A DNA stretch of 64,000 nucleotides from Candidula unifasciata (GCA_905116865.2 CAJHNH020002467.1:22501-86500), one strand, 5' to 3'. Positions 1 through 10,958 are shown, numbered from the stretch's first letter. Notes: generated by a model not told the origin, from the letters alone. Numbers and translations: made by a program.

Positions 1-133
1 CTGTGAAGTAGAGGCAACCGACGTGATGCTGACCACATCACCCATCTTGTGCCAATTGGTCTATACAAATATAGGTCTAACCTTATATGCCCTATACGCC
101 TAAAGGCGTGGAAAAGGGTCCTTTACTTTTTTT
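1..133 (+). repeat. SINE family A, 3' part
   Basis: This is the 3' body of a dispersed SINE, cut off by the window start. It carries the family's core (GACCACATCACCC, then a GGTCTATA block) and ends in AAGGGTCCTTTACTTTT followed by T. Recognisable copies recur near 0.24, 4.7, 16.7, 17.1, 18.9, 45.6, 49.0, 61.2 and 61.9 kb. More complete copies begin with a tRNA-like head, which is how the family is known to be polymerase III derived. Confidence 0.75.
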
Positions 134-233
134 GTTTATTACGTTATTAATCATCTGCGTATCGCTGCTACTGACCTTTCCAGAAGGCATGCTCAGTTTT
201 AAAAATATGTAACTCAGTAACTGCTCAGTGTAA

Positions 234-495
234 GTAAAGTAAAGATCCATTTCACGTCTTTAGGCGCATCAGGCATATGGGAAGAGCACCCACATTTTTA
301 CAGACGAATCGGTACTAGTTGGGTAATGTGGTCAGCATTATGACATACATCATGGTAACCATCTTAGGCTCGGTCGACCTGCGACGCTTCATACCATGAT
401 AAAAATCTACGCAGTCAGCAGTGGGTTTTGATCGCGGTATGTTGGATTTGCGAGTTCGGATTCGCAACGCCTAAGCCACCGACGCCTCACCGCTC
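234..495 (-). repeat. SINE family A, degenerate full-length copy
   Basis: Read on the minus strand, the tRNA-like head lies near 480 and the tail near 234. The tail block (TTTCACGTCTTTAGGCGCAT on the plus strand), the GATGTGGTCAGC-like core and the GGTCGACC block are all visible. The head is eroded. It lies head to tail-inverted with the copy at 1-133, about 100 bases apart. Confidence 0.65.
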
Positions 496-944
496 GGTGT
501 AAATTGTTGCAATTCGGTTTGCAACTTTATAAGAATTATTTCCGTGTAAAACAGTTTTTTTTAAACGCAAAGAAGCATGTAATTCCCCCCCCCCTCCCCC
601 CATTATTTGCAGTGTATGAAAAAACAGACACAGATTCCAAGCAAACAGTCAACATGCTTACAGTTAAGGGTAACGATAATTTTCCAAGCATTAAACTAGA
701 TCTCGTTTCATCGGTGTCTTACTATCATGTTGTCATACATCATTACTCTCCTGTGAGTTGTGGATTTTTTTATTGTATGCTGGATAAGCTATCAAAATTA
801 TTACTAGGCATTGCTGCTCATGCGAAATGATTTTCAAACAAACAGCACTTGATGTGTCAATGACTGTATATTGGATTTTTATGCGTACACAAATTATCAA
901 TCAAACAACAAGCAAAGACATTCACCCCATCAAGAAAACAGCAG

Positions 945-1270
945 CACCTATGAAACTGTAAACCATCCGTGTCCATTGTTGCAAAAACAGTGGAAGATGT
1001 GAAGGCACAGTCTGAAGAGTCTCTGAAAGTAGAGGGGGAAAAACTACAGAGGAAGAAAAGTCAGAGGAAACAAAAGAAGAAACCATAAATAAAGCCAGTT
1101 CAACTGCAACAGAATCAAGTACAGAATCTGAGAGTGCTAAAGAAAAACGACCTACAGAAGATCAAGACACCGAAGACGGAAGCCATAAGAAGAAGACACA
1201 AACAGATTTATACGAGACAGAGTTATCAAACTTTACAGACGAGACAAAAGGCGCTGTCCTATCTGCCTAA
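945..1270 (+). pseudogene. possible Glu/Ser/Thr-rich coding remnant
   Basis: I do not recognise this gene. From about 945 one frame reads a protein-like stretch (VEDVKAQSEESLKVEGE). After a single frame change in the GGGGGAAAAA run near 1033-1042, another frame stays open to a TAA at 1268-1270. That second stretch is rich in Glu, Lys, Ser and Thr (for example TEEEKSEETKEET). There is no start codon in good context and a stop lies just upstream. It could be a terminal exon with a sequencing indel, a processed pseudogene, or chance in A-rich DNA. The nearest neighbours are only repeats. Confidence 0.25.
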
Positions 1271-1435
1271 ATGTTTTCCTCATTATATAGATAGCATTCA
1301 TTTCTTTGATCTGATTCCTGACTTGAAACATATAAAAAGCAGATTGTGTTTCGTTCTCCAAGGAATCTTGGTGTGTAGTTTATAGCCAAGTCGTAGCCGT
1401 CAGCACGATTCTCATCAGTTAAGGTTGTTTTTGTA

Positions 1436-1495
1436 ATAAATTGTTTGTGTGTGTGTTAGTGTTTGTGTGTGTGTGCGTGCGTGTGTGTCAAGTGG
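1436..1495. repeat. GT-rich microsatellite
   Basis: An imperfect TG/GTGC tract with TTGT interruptions. It generates a spurious THTQT-type open frame on the minus strand. Confidence 0.8.
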
Positions 1496-1809
1496 ATTTC
1501 GTTTAAACATGTGGGTATAAATATTCCGTAACCGCTTCCTATTTGGTAGAATACAGTTTCTAAAGTCAAAAAATTCACACAGACCTGGGAAATCTAACCC
1601 ACATGCAAAATATCGTATTGATCCACACAGGAGTTTCGAGGTATTTGCTGAAGTGTGTTCAGACAATTCAATGACCTCATCAAATTGACTTCGGCAGCCG
1701 TTTACCTTGCAGAATATTTCCTCTCACCCATTATACGCGTGGTCTACCTGGCAGCCAAGATCAGTTTTTAAATAACAGCTGTCTGGATAAGGATTCAAAC
1801 TACTGGACG

Positions 1810-1893
1810 TAAATTTGCCTAGAAAAACCACACAACAGCTGTTAGGGTTGGTTCTGCAACGTCCTGTAAAGGATACGCAACTAACCTTGGATA
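1810..1893 (+). repeat. SINE family B, 3' part
   Basis: Contains the family B 3' body: AAATTTGCCTAGAAAAACCA, then AGCTGTTAGGGTTGGTTCTG, ending in AAAGGATACGCAACTAAC. The tRNA-like 5' head is absent, as expected for a 5'-truncated insertion. Confidence 0.75.
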
Positions 1894-1997
1894 CGGATTC
1901 GACCTAAAATCTTTCAGGTCGGCAGACGAGAGTCCGGATACTGCGTGTTTGTGTTTTTTCTACATATGTTTATCCAAATATGTATTTGTCTGTCCCA

Positions 1998-2095
1998 CTG
2001 TTTGTCTAAACATTTGTTGTGTCCCCCGCTGTTTGTCTAAACATTTGTTGTGTCCCCCGCTGTTTGTATAAACATTTGTTGTGTCCCCCGCTGTT
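1998..2095. repeat. 31-bp tandem repeat, about 3 copies
   Basis: The unit GTGTCCCCCGCTGTTTGTCT plus AAACATTTGTT repeats with a period of 31 (GTCCCCC at 2021, 2052 and 2083). Confidence 0.9.
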
Positions 2096-2495
2096 GAGAT
2101 TTAACAAGATATATATAAATAAATATATTTGTGTGAGCTTATGTGTGTGTGTTTGGGTGTGACTGCATGTTTGTCTGTCTGTTTATACAAAGTGCAAAGA
2201 GAAGTCATAATCGTCTATTTAGCTATGACAACCTTCCCGTCTATGCTTCTCTGTGTCTGTCTGTCTGTCCATCAGTCTATCTTTCTACTAGTTTATTTTT
2301 GTGTGCATCCTATCTGTCTAAAAGTACATGTATCGGTTCTTGCGATTGTCTCTGCAAATATGACACATTTTCATCTGTATTTCTCTGTATCCCCCTGTGC
2401 GACACTTTTGTTTGTTTTAGTAATTGGACAATATATATGTCTCAAAAGTAATACTTCTAAAAGGCTCAGCAGAGGAGAATAGGGGAAGAGGTAGA

Positions 2496-2690
2496 CCAAT
2501 GCAATGCCGGGATGCCGGCTTCGATCCCAGCTGCGGGCTTTGCTCCTTGCGGTTTTTTTTTTCCGGCATTGGTATCAAGAAGCCGACCGCCCAGTGAGCA
2601 GCGGCAAACTACTGGACGTAAATTTGCCTAGAAAAACCACAAAAGCCCAACAAATTCTAGGTTTAGTTCTGTAATGGATACGTAACTATC
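2496..2690 (+). repeat. SINE family B, nearly full length
   Basis: The head has a box-B-like TTCGATCCCAGC following GGGATGCCGG. The body carries AAGAAGCCGACCG, CAAACTACTGGACGTAAATT, TGCCTAGAAAAACCAC and the GGATACG end. The 3' part is diverged (a TTCTAGGTTTAGTT variant). Confidence 0.75.
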
Positions 2691-2699
2691 TTTATAATC

Positions 2700-4010
2700 A
2701 AAAACGAAATACGTGTGCCCCTCCTGAACAACTTGGGATCGCCCCCATTGACACAAGATTAAGCAGTCAGGCGTCAGAAAAGCCGAGAAATTGTTCACAT
2801 TAAAGCACAGAAAATGAGAAGAGACACGGCCTCATTAACTCGCAAATAACGATCTCCAATGTCCGAACCATTTATTTCCCTAATCAAGTTGCCATTGCCG
2901 AACAAATTGTTCTCCGTCTGACGGCTTTGCTCTCTAATTATCTGTCCTTGTCGTGTCTGCTTCCGAGAACATTCTCCGTGCTCCACCCCCGTCTCTACTC
3001 CGGAAATGTTCGGCCCCTATAACCTCATTAAAGCTACATTTTTGTCCACATCAAGAGGTCTGGGGCTGGACCCTAAGTTATCTGTGTAAACAAATGTCAT
3101 TATTGTGTCGGAGGGGTTACAAGAAAAGAAAAGAAAATAACTTGACGGCACAAAAAATCCGATCAATCTTGAACAACGGCAAGAAATAATGAATTAGAAA
3201 ATGAGCAATTATATTCTATTCTGAATCTGTTTTCGTGTCGTGGAAAATTGAAGAAAGCACCAGAACAGTGAAACTGTTTGCTATATGTGAAGTACATTAC
3301 CTGACTATGTTTATTGCTGGGGAATGTCGTATGTTCTCTGCAGATATTTACATGTGTAGGGTAATGAGCAGGCTGTGAGAATGGCTGCTGCCGCGCTTTT
3401 GGACGGTGATCTACTTATGATAATGCAAAGACTATCTGGAATCAAGTAAACAGTGCTTCAGGACACGGTATACATAGATGGATACACTGATTCCATAGAG
3501 TGTAAGTACACATCTGAGATACGGCTCTCTCGCCTGGGACAGGAGAGCTGTGTTGTAAATTTAAATTACCACTGCCACTCTCATAATAGGAAACTCGTCG
3601 TTTCCTACATAATATAGAGGCGAACACAAATGGGAGATGTATTTACTGATGAATCTTTCATTCATTTATACATTCATTCATTCAGTCCGTCATTCATTAT
3701 TTCATGAATATCGGAACAATCTGGAGAGACCTTTGTTCATCATCGTAGCTCTCAAACTAAAAAAAAAAAAAAATGCCACCAAATATTTAAAGAATTCAAC
3801 ATGCTCATCTTGTAGGAAAGCGACTCTCAGCCCGTGAGTGGCGATTCTTTTGGGGGTAGAAAGACCCTTTCACAAGGATCGCCTAAGATGATGGAAAAAC
3901 ACATATTCACTGAAGTTATGAAGTAGCAAGGAAAATAACTTTATTCTTGCGGGTCGTCACAACATGAGAAACTTAGTAAAGCGTCAGGGCATTAGATAGA
4001 CTGAGAACCA
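2700..4010. other. stretch without recognised gene
   Basis: I see no gene or repeat family here apart from a short ATTC-rich patch (about 3658-3705) and an A13 run near 3759. Short open frames on both strands have no recognisable motifs. Confidence 0.5.
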
Positions 4011-4015
4011 TTGGT

Positions 4016-4186
4016 GTAGAAGTTTCTTTGCAGAATATCTTTCTCATCACGGTTTATCTGGAAGAAATTCATTCTCTCGCCAGCAGTTTCGCCTCGTCAA
4101 CTTTTTTCCTACTCAGTGTGTAACTTATATCCTTTGCCACTCTTCGTGTTGATCAGCTCCTGCCTCTCTTTCCTGGTACCATGCTT
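4016..4186 (-). pseudogene. LINE C-terminal remnant
   Basis: Translated on the minus strand with a few stops and shifts, it reads MVPGKRGR, then STRRVAKDIS, a degenerate EAxLLARE and TVMRKIFCK. This matches the C-terminal tail seen more intact at 38262-38390 and 45843-46070 (pattern MVPGKRGRGRP, AGELxRDRVSF, QTVMRATFCK). That tail follows the reverse transcriptase domain in a common invertebrate LINE group. Only the last roughly 55 codons remain. It is dead. Confidence 0.6.
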
Positions 4187-4444
4187 TCTAGCCCCCCCCC
4201 CCCCCTCCCCTCCCCAGATCGGCGTAGCCGCAATGCATAATACACAGACACATCAACAAAAAGGCATGCATAAAACATATGTAAAGAGCAGCTGTATCCT
4301 ATAGCATGGATATCAACAGAAAGCAATGATACATTTTGTCTTCCACATCACTCGCCCGTGCACATAATTACGCTACGCGTTTATTACTCAAAATGCTGAA
4401 CAGGAATTGGGACACAAGACACAGAGGACATCCAATTAAAACTG

Positions 4445-4673
4445 TTGGTACTTTAATTTTAGGCGACCACATCTCGTCGGCTTCGAGAGGGAGGGATATC
4501 AATAGAAGTCCTATAGTTTTGGGTGGGGGGGGGTGGGGGGGGATGTTAGCGTTAGAGTTAGTAGTACTGGCTAATTATTTAACCCCAACACCATATAACA
4601 AGGTACTGTCTGGGGAGACCCCTACGAAATCTCGAAGCCGACGAGATGTGGTCGCCTAAAATTGAAGTACCAA
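4445..4673. mobile_element. MITE with 44-bp terminal inverted repeats
   Basis: The left terminus, 4445-4488, starts TTGGTACTTTAATTTTAGGC. The right terminus, 4630-4673, is its inverted copy with one mismatch (T to C in the tenth to eleventh base region). The internal 141 bases hold two G runs and no coding capacity. Such long, nearly identical inverted repeats around a short non-coding centre define a miniature inverted-repeat DNA transposon. The superfamily is unresolved. ATTAA occurs a few bases outside both ends, but a clean target duplication is not obvious. Confidence 0.85.
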
Positions 4674-4685
4674 TCTATTAATCTT

Positions 4686-4860
4686 TAGAGAGGGAGCTGC
4701 CATGGTGTAGCGGCTATGCCCTCACCTGCGGATTTAAGAGTCGTAGGTTCAGGTCCAGACGGAGCCGTACTATTTTTTCAAAAGTGACCTTGTCTCTCAG
4801 GTATAGCCCTATGTGCCCTATGCCCTAAATGCGTGGAAAAGGGTCCTTTTTGACTTATTA
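4686..4860 (+). repeat. SINE family A, internally deleted copy
   Basis: Starts with a good tRNA-like head: GCCATGGTGTAGCGGCTATG (box A region) and GTAGGTTCAGGTCC (box B region). It then jumps from TTTTCAAAAGTGACCTTG to the 3' block GGTATAGCCCTATGTGCCC and ends in AAGGGTCCTTTTT. The central core is missing. The copy begins 13 bases after the MITE. Confidence 0.8.
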
Positions 4861-5990
4861 GAGAGAGAGGGGGGGGGGGGGAGACGATTAGATAATGCCA
4901 AATCCAGACTAAAAGCTAATTCACCCGATGATAATCTGTTGATGGCATTAAGTGTAGGTTGCTCATCGAGTTAGATAAATATGGTGTATCGCTAAGTGTC
5001 TACCTGTTTATTCTAGGTAGGTGACAGAACCGCAGTGAAGGGCATGTCTGGGGGATGTCTGAAGGGTGGCGTTTGACAAAGATTTTCTGCCTCAACTGTT
5101 TCCCTTAATATTACACTTTTTTACTCACACTGTACATAGAAAATCCCTTGCACTCTAGCACTCCCCGAACATGGCTGATTGGAGCCGCGTGTATTCACTA
5201 GCTTCATGTCTATTACACGCATTCGTCTGCGAGCGGGATCTTCCATCAGCTTCAACCTCCACAAGTCCAGAGAGACGCTCCCAGCGACAGGAAATAACAC
5301 TAAAGGTCTGTCTTAGAAGCACTTAAAAACCCATGTCTCATTTTCCAGAGTCCTTCATACCAAAGGCTGTGGGGCAACAAATCAGTGTTGGAGCCATGAC
5401 GATCATGCATGCTTCAGATCACACGACAACAAACGGGAATTCATACTTTGTCGCTGTGTGTCTGTGCGTGTTCGTCTTTGCGCCTTTGTGTATTTCTAGG
5501 GCTCTGCGGTCTTAACAACTGGGTTTTTGTGTTTATATCACACAGCTGTCTAAAATAGGAGATGACGGTACCAGATGATGATAAATCTTCCACACAAGAT
5601 CCCAGGGTTATAAATTTCCCCATCGTGCTGTTCAGTGTTATCTGTATATTCCATGTGTCCCTCATGCGCCAGGTTTGTTTTTTTTCTGCTCTTCTTCCTA
5701 TTGTATTTTCTTTTCTTCCGGGTCACTTGATAATTTCGTTCGCGATGTTTTCAAACAGATTGTGTTTAAAATTATGGGATATCGAATTTCTCCAGAAGAG
5801 AGACCTTGAGGTGAGAACTGTCCCAAGTGGGCCAAGGAGAAAGGAAACAATCTGCTGATCTAGCGCTTTCTTGTTGTTCCTTTTTGTCAGGACTGGGCTT
5901 CATTTGTTTCTTCAATATATTTATGATGTGAAAAAAAGAAAGGGGGAGAGACGTGAGAAGAAAAGAAGATTTTGTGAGCGAAAAAGTGTG
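4861..5990. other. stretch without recognised gene
   Basis: Only short GA/G runs near 4861-4882 stand out. I see no conserved protein motif in the small open frames. Confidence 0.5.
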
Positions 5991-6003
5991 CTATTTTTTT
6001 CAT

Positions 6004-7438
6004 TTTCTTCTTCTTCTTCTTCTTCTTCTTCTTCTTCTTCTTCTTCTTCTTCTTCTTCTTCTTCTTCTTCTTCTTCTTCTTCTTCTTTTTCTTCTTCTTC
6101 TTCTTCTTCTTCTTCTTCTTCTTCTCCTTCTTCTCCTTCTTCTTCTTCTTCTTCTTCTTCTTCTTCTTCTTTTTCTTCTTCTTCTTCTTCTTTTTCTTCT
6201 TCTTTTTCTTCTTCTCCTCCTCCTCCTTTTCATTCTTTCTTCTCCTCCTTCTCCTCCTTCTCTTTCTTCTTCTTCGTCTTCTTCTTCTTTTTCTTCTCCT
6301 CCTCCTCCTCTTTCTTCTTCTTCTTCTTCTTCTTCTTCTTCTTCTTCTTCTTCTTCTTCTTCTTCTTCTTCTTCTTCTTCTTCTTTTTCTTCTTCTTCGT
6401 CTTCTTCTTCTTTTTCTTCTCCTCCTCCTCCTCTTTCTTCTTCTTCTTCTTCTTCTTCTTCTTCTTCTTCTTCTTCTTCTTCTTCTTCTTCTTCTTCTTC
6501 TTCTTCTTCTTCTTCTTCTTCTTCTTCTTCTTCTTCTTCTTCTTCTTCTTCTTCTTCTTCTTCTTCTCCTCCTCCTCCTCTTTCTTCTTCTTCTTCTTCT
6601 TCTTCTTCTTCTTCTTCTTCTTCTTCTTCTTCTTCTTCTTCTTTTTCTTCTTCTTCTTCTTTTCCTCTTCTTTTTCTTCTTCTCCTCCTCCTCCTTTTCA
6701 TTCTTTCTTCTCCTCCTTCTCCTCCTTCTCTTTCTTCTTCTTCGTCTTCTTCCTCTTTTTCTTCTCCTCCTCCTCCTCTTTCTTCTTCTTCTTCTTCTTC
6801 TTCTTCTTCTTCTTCTTCTTCTTCTTCTTCTTCTTCTTCTTCTTCTTCTTCTTCTTCTTCTTCTTCTTTTTCTTCTTCTTCTTCTTCTTCTTCTTTTCTT
6901 CTTCTTCTTCTTCTTTCTTCTTCTTCTTCTTCTTCTTCTTCTTCTTCTTCTTCTTCTTCTTCTTCTTCTTCTTCTTCTTCTTCTTCTTCTTCTTTCTTCT
7001 TCTTCTTCTTCTTCTTCTTCTTCTTCTTCTTCTTCTTCTTCTTCTTCTTCTTCTTCTTCTTCTTCTTCTTCTTCTTCTTCTTCTTCTTCTTCTTCTTCTT
7101 CTTCTTCTTCTTCTTCTTCTTCTTCTTCTTCTTCTTCTTCTTCTTCTTCTTCTTTTTCTTCTTCTTCTTCTTCTTCTTCTTTTTGTTTTCTCCTCCTCCT
7201 CCTCCTCCTCCTTCTTCTTCTTTTTCTTCTTCTTTTTCTTCTTGTTCTTGTTCTTGTTCTTGTTCTTCTTCTTCTTCTTCTTCTTCTTCTTCTTCTTCTT
7301 CTTCTTCTTCTTCTTCTTCTTTTTCTTCTTCTTCTTCTTCTCCTTCTTCTTCTTCTTCTTCTTCTTCTTCTTCTTCTTCTTCTTCTTCTTCTTCTTCTTC
7401 TTCTTCTTCTTCTTCTTCTACATCCTCCTCCCCCTCTT
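6004..7438. repeat. 1.4-kb CTT (GAA) array
   Basis: An almost pure pyrimidine strand of TTC/CTT units, interrupted by CCT clusters, TTTTT steps, CGTC and a TTGTTC run (about 7240-7263). Two landmark segments, each containing CCTCCTTTTCATTCTTTC followed by CTTCGTC and CCTCCTCCTCCTC blocks, lie 468 bases apart (6227 and 6695), so part of the array was duplicated. All frames are open through it, giving Ser, Phe, Leu, Glu, Arg or Lys runs that I do not regard as protein. Confidence 0.97.
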
Positions 7439-7521
7439 ATTCTTTTAGTCGTCGTCGTCGTTCTGTTCCTCCTCCTACTTCTCCTCCATCAATACCAGTT
7501 GCTTTCTCCATCGCAGCTTCA

Positions 7522-7652
7522 AGTGTGTGTGTGTGTGCACGTGTGGTTTCTGGGTGTGTGTTTGTTGTGTTTATATGTGAAAGTGTGTATGCTTCTGTGT
7601 ATCTGCGTGTCTGTGTTTGTGTTTTTAATGTGTGCGCCTCCGTGTTGGTAAG

Positions 7653-7687
<35 letters not shown>

Positions 7688-7690
7688 CTG
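7522..7690. repeat. GT-rich microsatellite
   Basis: Imperfect TG repeats with TTTGTGTT and CTGTGT interruptions. The purest run is at about 7656-7686. Confidence 0.85.
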
Positions 7691-7887
7691 TTTGTACGTC
7701 TAACTTGCTTGTGTGTTCCTCGTGTATGTTTTCGCATGCATGTTTAAAGGTAGGGATTTGCCATCGATGCATTTTCTTTTGCTTGACATTCCTTCTGCGC
7801 ATTTTGCTATACAACATAGCTTGCTTTATTTATAAACTTAAAGTGCCGTGTGAAAGATAAGTGATAAGTAATTAGTGATCAGTGAGA

Positions 7888-7990
7888 AAAATTATCACAG
7901 CACTCCGGACAGGTCCATAAGTGCTCCGGTCTCCTCCTCTGAAGCTCCGCAAGTTCAGAACCACTGATCGCGCCCGTTCTATGTTGATTA
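7888..7990. repeat. dispersed repeat shared with 45465-45545
   Basis: Shares ACAGCACTCCGGA, CAGGTCCATA and GTGCTC, and CTCCTCCT with the segment at 45.5 kb, in the same orientation. The identity of the parent element is unknown. Confidence 0.6.
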
Positions 7991-8039
7991 ACCAGAGGCT
8001 TTGTGCCCTTTTTGTATCGTTCATATCAGCCTAGTCCAA

Positions 8040-8460
8040 GTTGCACCCTCATGTCCACAAATCTGCACAAGGCTAATGAGTCCTGCTTGTTATCATGATC
8101 TTCTCAGCGATGTGCAACTCTTATTTTTCGTAAATTCCATGCTGTGTGGGTTGGTAGTCAAGTCTATCCACAACCTTCTGTCACGTGTACTTTCAGTCAA
8201 CTCTGACACAGATGATTTTTCATGCCATGATGTCGAACTGTCCAGCATCTGTTCTCTCGGTCACCCTTTGCCTCTCCTCTCCTTCAGTTTTCCTACCTTC
8301 ACAGTGTAGTCCGGTTTTCTTTTTCTCATCAGATTGTATCTTTCTGATGTGGGCAATCAGTTCTCTTCCTCAGTTAGTTTCTTTCAAGACGTCATCATTA
8401 GTCTTTTTATCTGTCAGGGTATTCTCATCATTCTTCTATAAAACCACATCTCCGCAGCTT
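8040..8460 (-). pseudogene. LINE C-terminal remnant
   Basis: On the minus strand, with several stops and frame changes, one can read RRCGDVVL, then DKKTNDDVLKETN, ELIAHIRKIQS, EGRKTEGEERQRVTERTDA and a terminal RLWIDL-like piece. The order matches the better copy at 15255-15690 (MWFYRRRMLR, ITDIRRRQSSFFGHVMR, GRRDKGRQREKILDSL). That pattern is the C-terminal part of RTE-like endonuclease/reverse transcriptases. It lies next to the RNase H remnant at 8505-8770, which comes from a different element. Confidence 0.5.
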
Positions 8461-8504
8461 TCAAATAAATTTTCACTAATTTACTAACTGTCCATGATTC
8501 AAAT

Positions 8505-8770
8505 CCTTATTCCGGTAGATGATTTATATAGCTCTTAAGAATTCTTTTTCTCGTCTCAATGGACAAAGAAAGATTGCATAACATATTGATATGGAGCTCG
8601 CATGCCTTTAAAAACTTCCATTCTGTCCAGTGCCTGACCAGTCGTGGTAACCGCCTTGTCTGCCAGATAATCTGCACGCTCGCTGCTTTAAACACCTGCA
8701 TAGCGCTGCACAAAGATAACAGTTAGGTGAGTTTTTTGTGGTGCATTTAAGAATCCATTCTTTTCTGATA
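8505..8770 (-). pseudogene. LINE RNase H domain remnant
   Basis: The minus strand encodes QRYAGV, one stop, then ADYLADKAVTTTGQALDRM, resembling the terminal RNase H motif (VPxHxGIxGNExAD) carried by several LINE clades. The segment 46895-47055 is homologous and reads closer to the consensus (VPSYAGVPGNQRADYLADRP). Only the end of the domain and a short C-terminal extension survive. Confidence 0.5.
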
Positions 8771-9329
8771 AAGCCGGCCTGTATTGTCTTGAGCGTATTT
8801 ATTGAATCTCAAGCATGAGTGAATTCTTGAGCACCCAGCATATCAGTGTCATTGTTGTGTGGCTGCTGGTTCTAACAACTACACTCTTTAATAATTTTTA
8901 CATTTGCGTTCAGAGGTCTAAGGGCGAAGTGACCAAGACGTTTTCCTCTAGCTCTGAAGTTCATGGGTTCGTTTCACGGCGACCCAGTTCAGTTCACAGG
9001 TGCAATTTTTACCGAGATTCATTGGATCGTCACCGGAGCTACGGAGGTCGTACTCTGTGCGACACTCTTGGCAGGCAGATAGCCGCTTTGCGGAGAGAGA
9101 CTGGGCATGTGGAATGCACCCTAGTGCAATGAAGTCTCACCTTTACCTTTCCGTTTGCGCTCGCAGTGAACGCTCAAGTGTTTCGCTTGCCCCTGGTAAC
9201 TGGTCTATCCGTGTAAATCACAACATCATTGATATTTGTCTTCACATCATAAGAGTTTTGACTGAAGTGCTCACTCTGCCAGGGATCTGTTCTCTTCAGC
9301 TTCAGTGTGAAAAGGACCGTGATGCTAAA

Positions 9330-9412
9330 GCGAAAAAGAAAAGTGTTTTAAAGGGCAGAACGAAAGACGGGTCTGCTTGCCCTAGTTTGACCCTCTGGAA
9401 ATAAAGTTCGTT
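9330..9412 (+). repeat. SINE family C, 3' end
   Basis: Contains GACGGGTCTGCTTGCCC and TTTGACCCTCTGGAAATAAA followed by GTTCGTTG. The same 3' block recurs at about 42307, 44078 and 52335, once with a TTCG-repeat tail. A tRNA-like box B (TGGGTTCGTTTC, near 8965) occurs about 360 bases upstream and may be its head, but the link is uncertain. Confidence 0.55.
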
Positions 9413-9549
9413 GTTGCTTCAACAGTCAGTGTCAGTCTGTTTGCTGGTGAGTCTTTTCTTGTCTTCGTTGATCCATACAATGCAGCTTCTCTCTATCTAA
9501 ACTGCTTGTGACTTCTTATGTGGTTAAAGCACTTCTGTTTCCGAGGAAT

Positions 9550-9577
9550 TTCTGCTCGACGTCTATGTCGAGCAGAA
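9550..9577. repeat. 11-bp-stem hairpin
   Basis: TTCTGCTCGAC, then a GTCTAT loop, then the exact inverted copy GTCGAGCAGAA. No neighbouring gene suggests a role. Confidence 0.6.
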
Positions 9578-9639
9578 TGTCTGGTTTTAATTTCTTTGGG
9601 ACTGATGGAATTCCCAACAAATTTGAATATTATAGTAGT

Positions 9640-9860
9640 TCAAAAATACATCTTATTTGATTGCGAAATTCCACATGTATTTTCAGGGTCAAATTATTTG
9701 GAGGGGAAAAAGGGGGAGGGGGGATAGACCTACTGCCCCTAAACATGTATGTCGTAAAAATCGACAAATTATGCTGTTTTCTTTGAAGTTTGAGTACATC
9801 TGCCTGAGGCAAGGCACTAAAAGTCTACAAACACATAAAGCTGATCTTTAAAGTAGATTT
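9640..9860 (+). repeat. dispersed family E, 5' part
   Basis: The segment runs from a GGGTCAAATT / GGGGAAAAAGGGGG region through TAGACCTACTGCCCC and AACATGTATGTCGTA to CATCTGCCTGAGGCAAGG and ACACATAAAGCTGATCTT. The same order occurs at 19128-19420. The 3' end that leads into GAA tracts elsewhere is absent here. Confidence 0.5.
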
Positions 9861-9924
9861 TTATGCAAAATTCTAGTTCTGGACAAAACCAAAAGTTCAG
9901 AGAAACGCCAAAAATCTAATCATT

Positions 9925-10345
9925 ACTTGTGTATGGGGCAAAAACATGGAGAACAACTAAGGCAATTACTAATAAATTACAGACATTCATTAACTGGTGC
10001 CTGCGCAGAATAGTGGGAATTAAATGGTATGATATAATAACTAATGTAGAGCTTTGGGAGAGAAATAAACAGGCTCCAGTAGACCAAGAGATGAGGAAAA
10101 GACGCTGGCGTTGGATAGGACACACACTGAGAAACAGGAGAACAGCATAACTAGATTGTCTTTGCATTGAAACCCACAGTGGCATAGGAATAAAGGAAGG
10201 CCAAAAAACACATGGAGAAGAGAGCTGGAGAATGAAGATAGAAAGATGGGGAGGACATGCAATGGCGAAGGATAGAACGACTTGGCGTGAGTTGCTTGAA
10301 GGCCTATGCTCTATTGGGGGATAGAAAGGCAGAAGAAGAAGAAGA
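9925..10345 (+). pseudogene. LINE C-terminal fragment with GAA tail
   Basis: An open stretch reads [20 protein letters not shown], then [20 protein letters not shown] and RWIGHTLR. After a stop and shifts it continues with a degenerate WRMKIERWG, TTWRELLEGLCS. This is the region after the reverse transcriptase in RTE-like LINEs (pattern CLRRIxGIxWxDxIxNxELW then WIGHTLR). The segment ends in four GAA units at 10330-10345, a tail of the type this LINE group uses. The upstream domains are missing, so it is a 5'-truncated dead copy. Confidence 0.75.
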
Positions 10346-10349
10346 ACGC

Positions 10350-10922
10350 CAAAAATGAGAAAAGGATTGCGAAACGGTTACAATTATAATTCAAAGTTGC
10401 AGTTCAGCACAGGGAAGATGCATGTTATACAATTGTTTTTAACCCTCTATTTGATTCCTGATGTTTTATCCCAAAAAATGATAACGCTGATTCTATTGGT
10501 TGTGGCTTCTTTAGAAGAATCCTATTGTTAATTATGGAGGCAATGTTTTTAGTTCGTGACATTTTCAATATTTTCACTGTTGATCGTAGTTTCTGGATGA
10601 CATTCAATTTTGGCTGTGAACGTTTCCTCTTTATAAGTCAATAATAATAATAATAATAATGAAATAATTATTATTTCATCTTCACTGTGTATTTTCACAA
10701 ATTTCTTCTAATTAATTAGAATTGTTTATATGAGGACTGAATTAATACACACGTGAGTTTTGAGTTTTTAATTTTCATCAGTAAAAAATGGGTCAAAGTT
10801 GAAACAGTTATCATAAAACTTGTGTTTCTGTTTGTTCTGTTTTCACCTTCTGTAAGCATGTTTTGAAGAGGTATGATGAGAGATAATACCCCTATATAGA
10901 GATTTAGAGCCTATATCCAACT

Positions 10923-10958
<36 letters not shown>

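Noticed and set aside
5871..7860. Open frames of 525 and 635 codons, and a 233-codon minus frame
   Set aside because: They are translations of a CTT/GAA array (Ser, Phe, Leu, Glu and Arg runs), open in several frames at once, with no unique domain.
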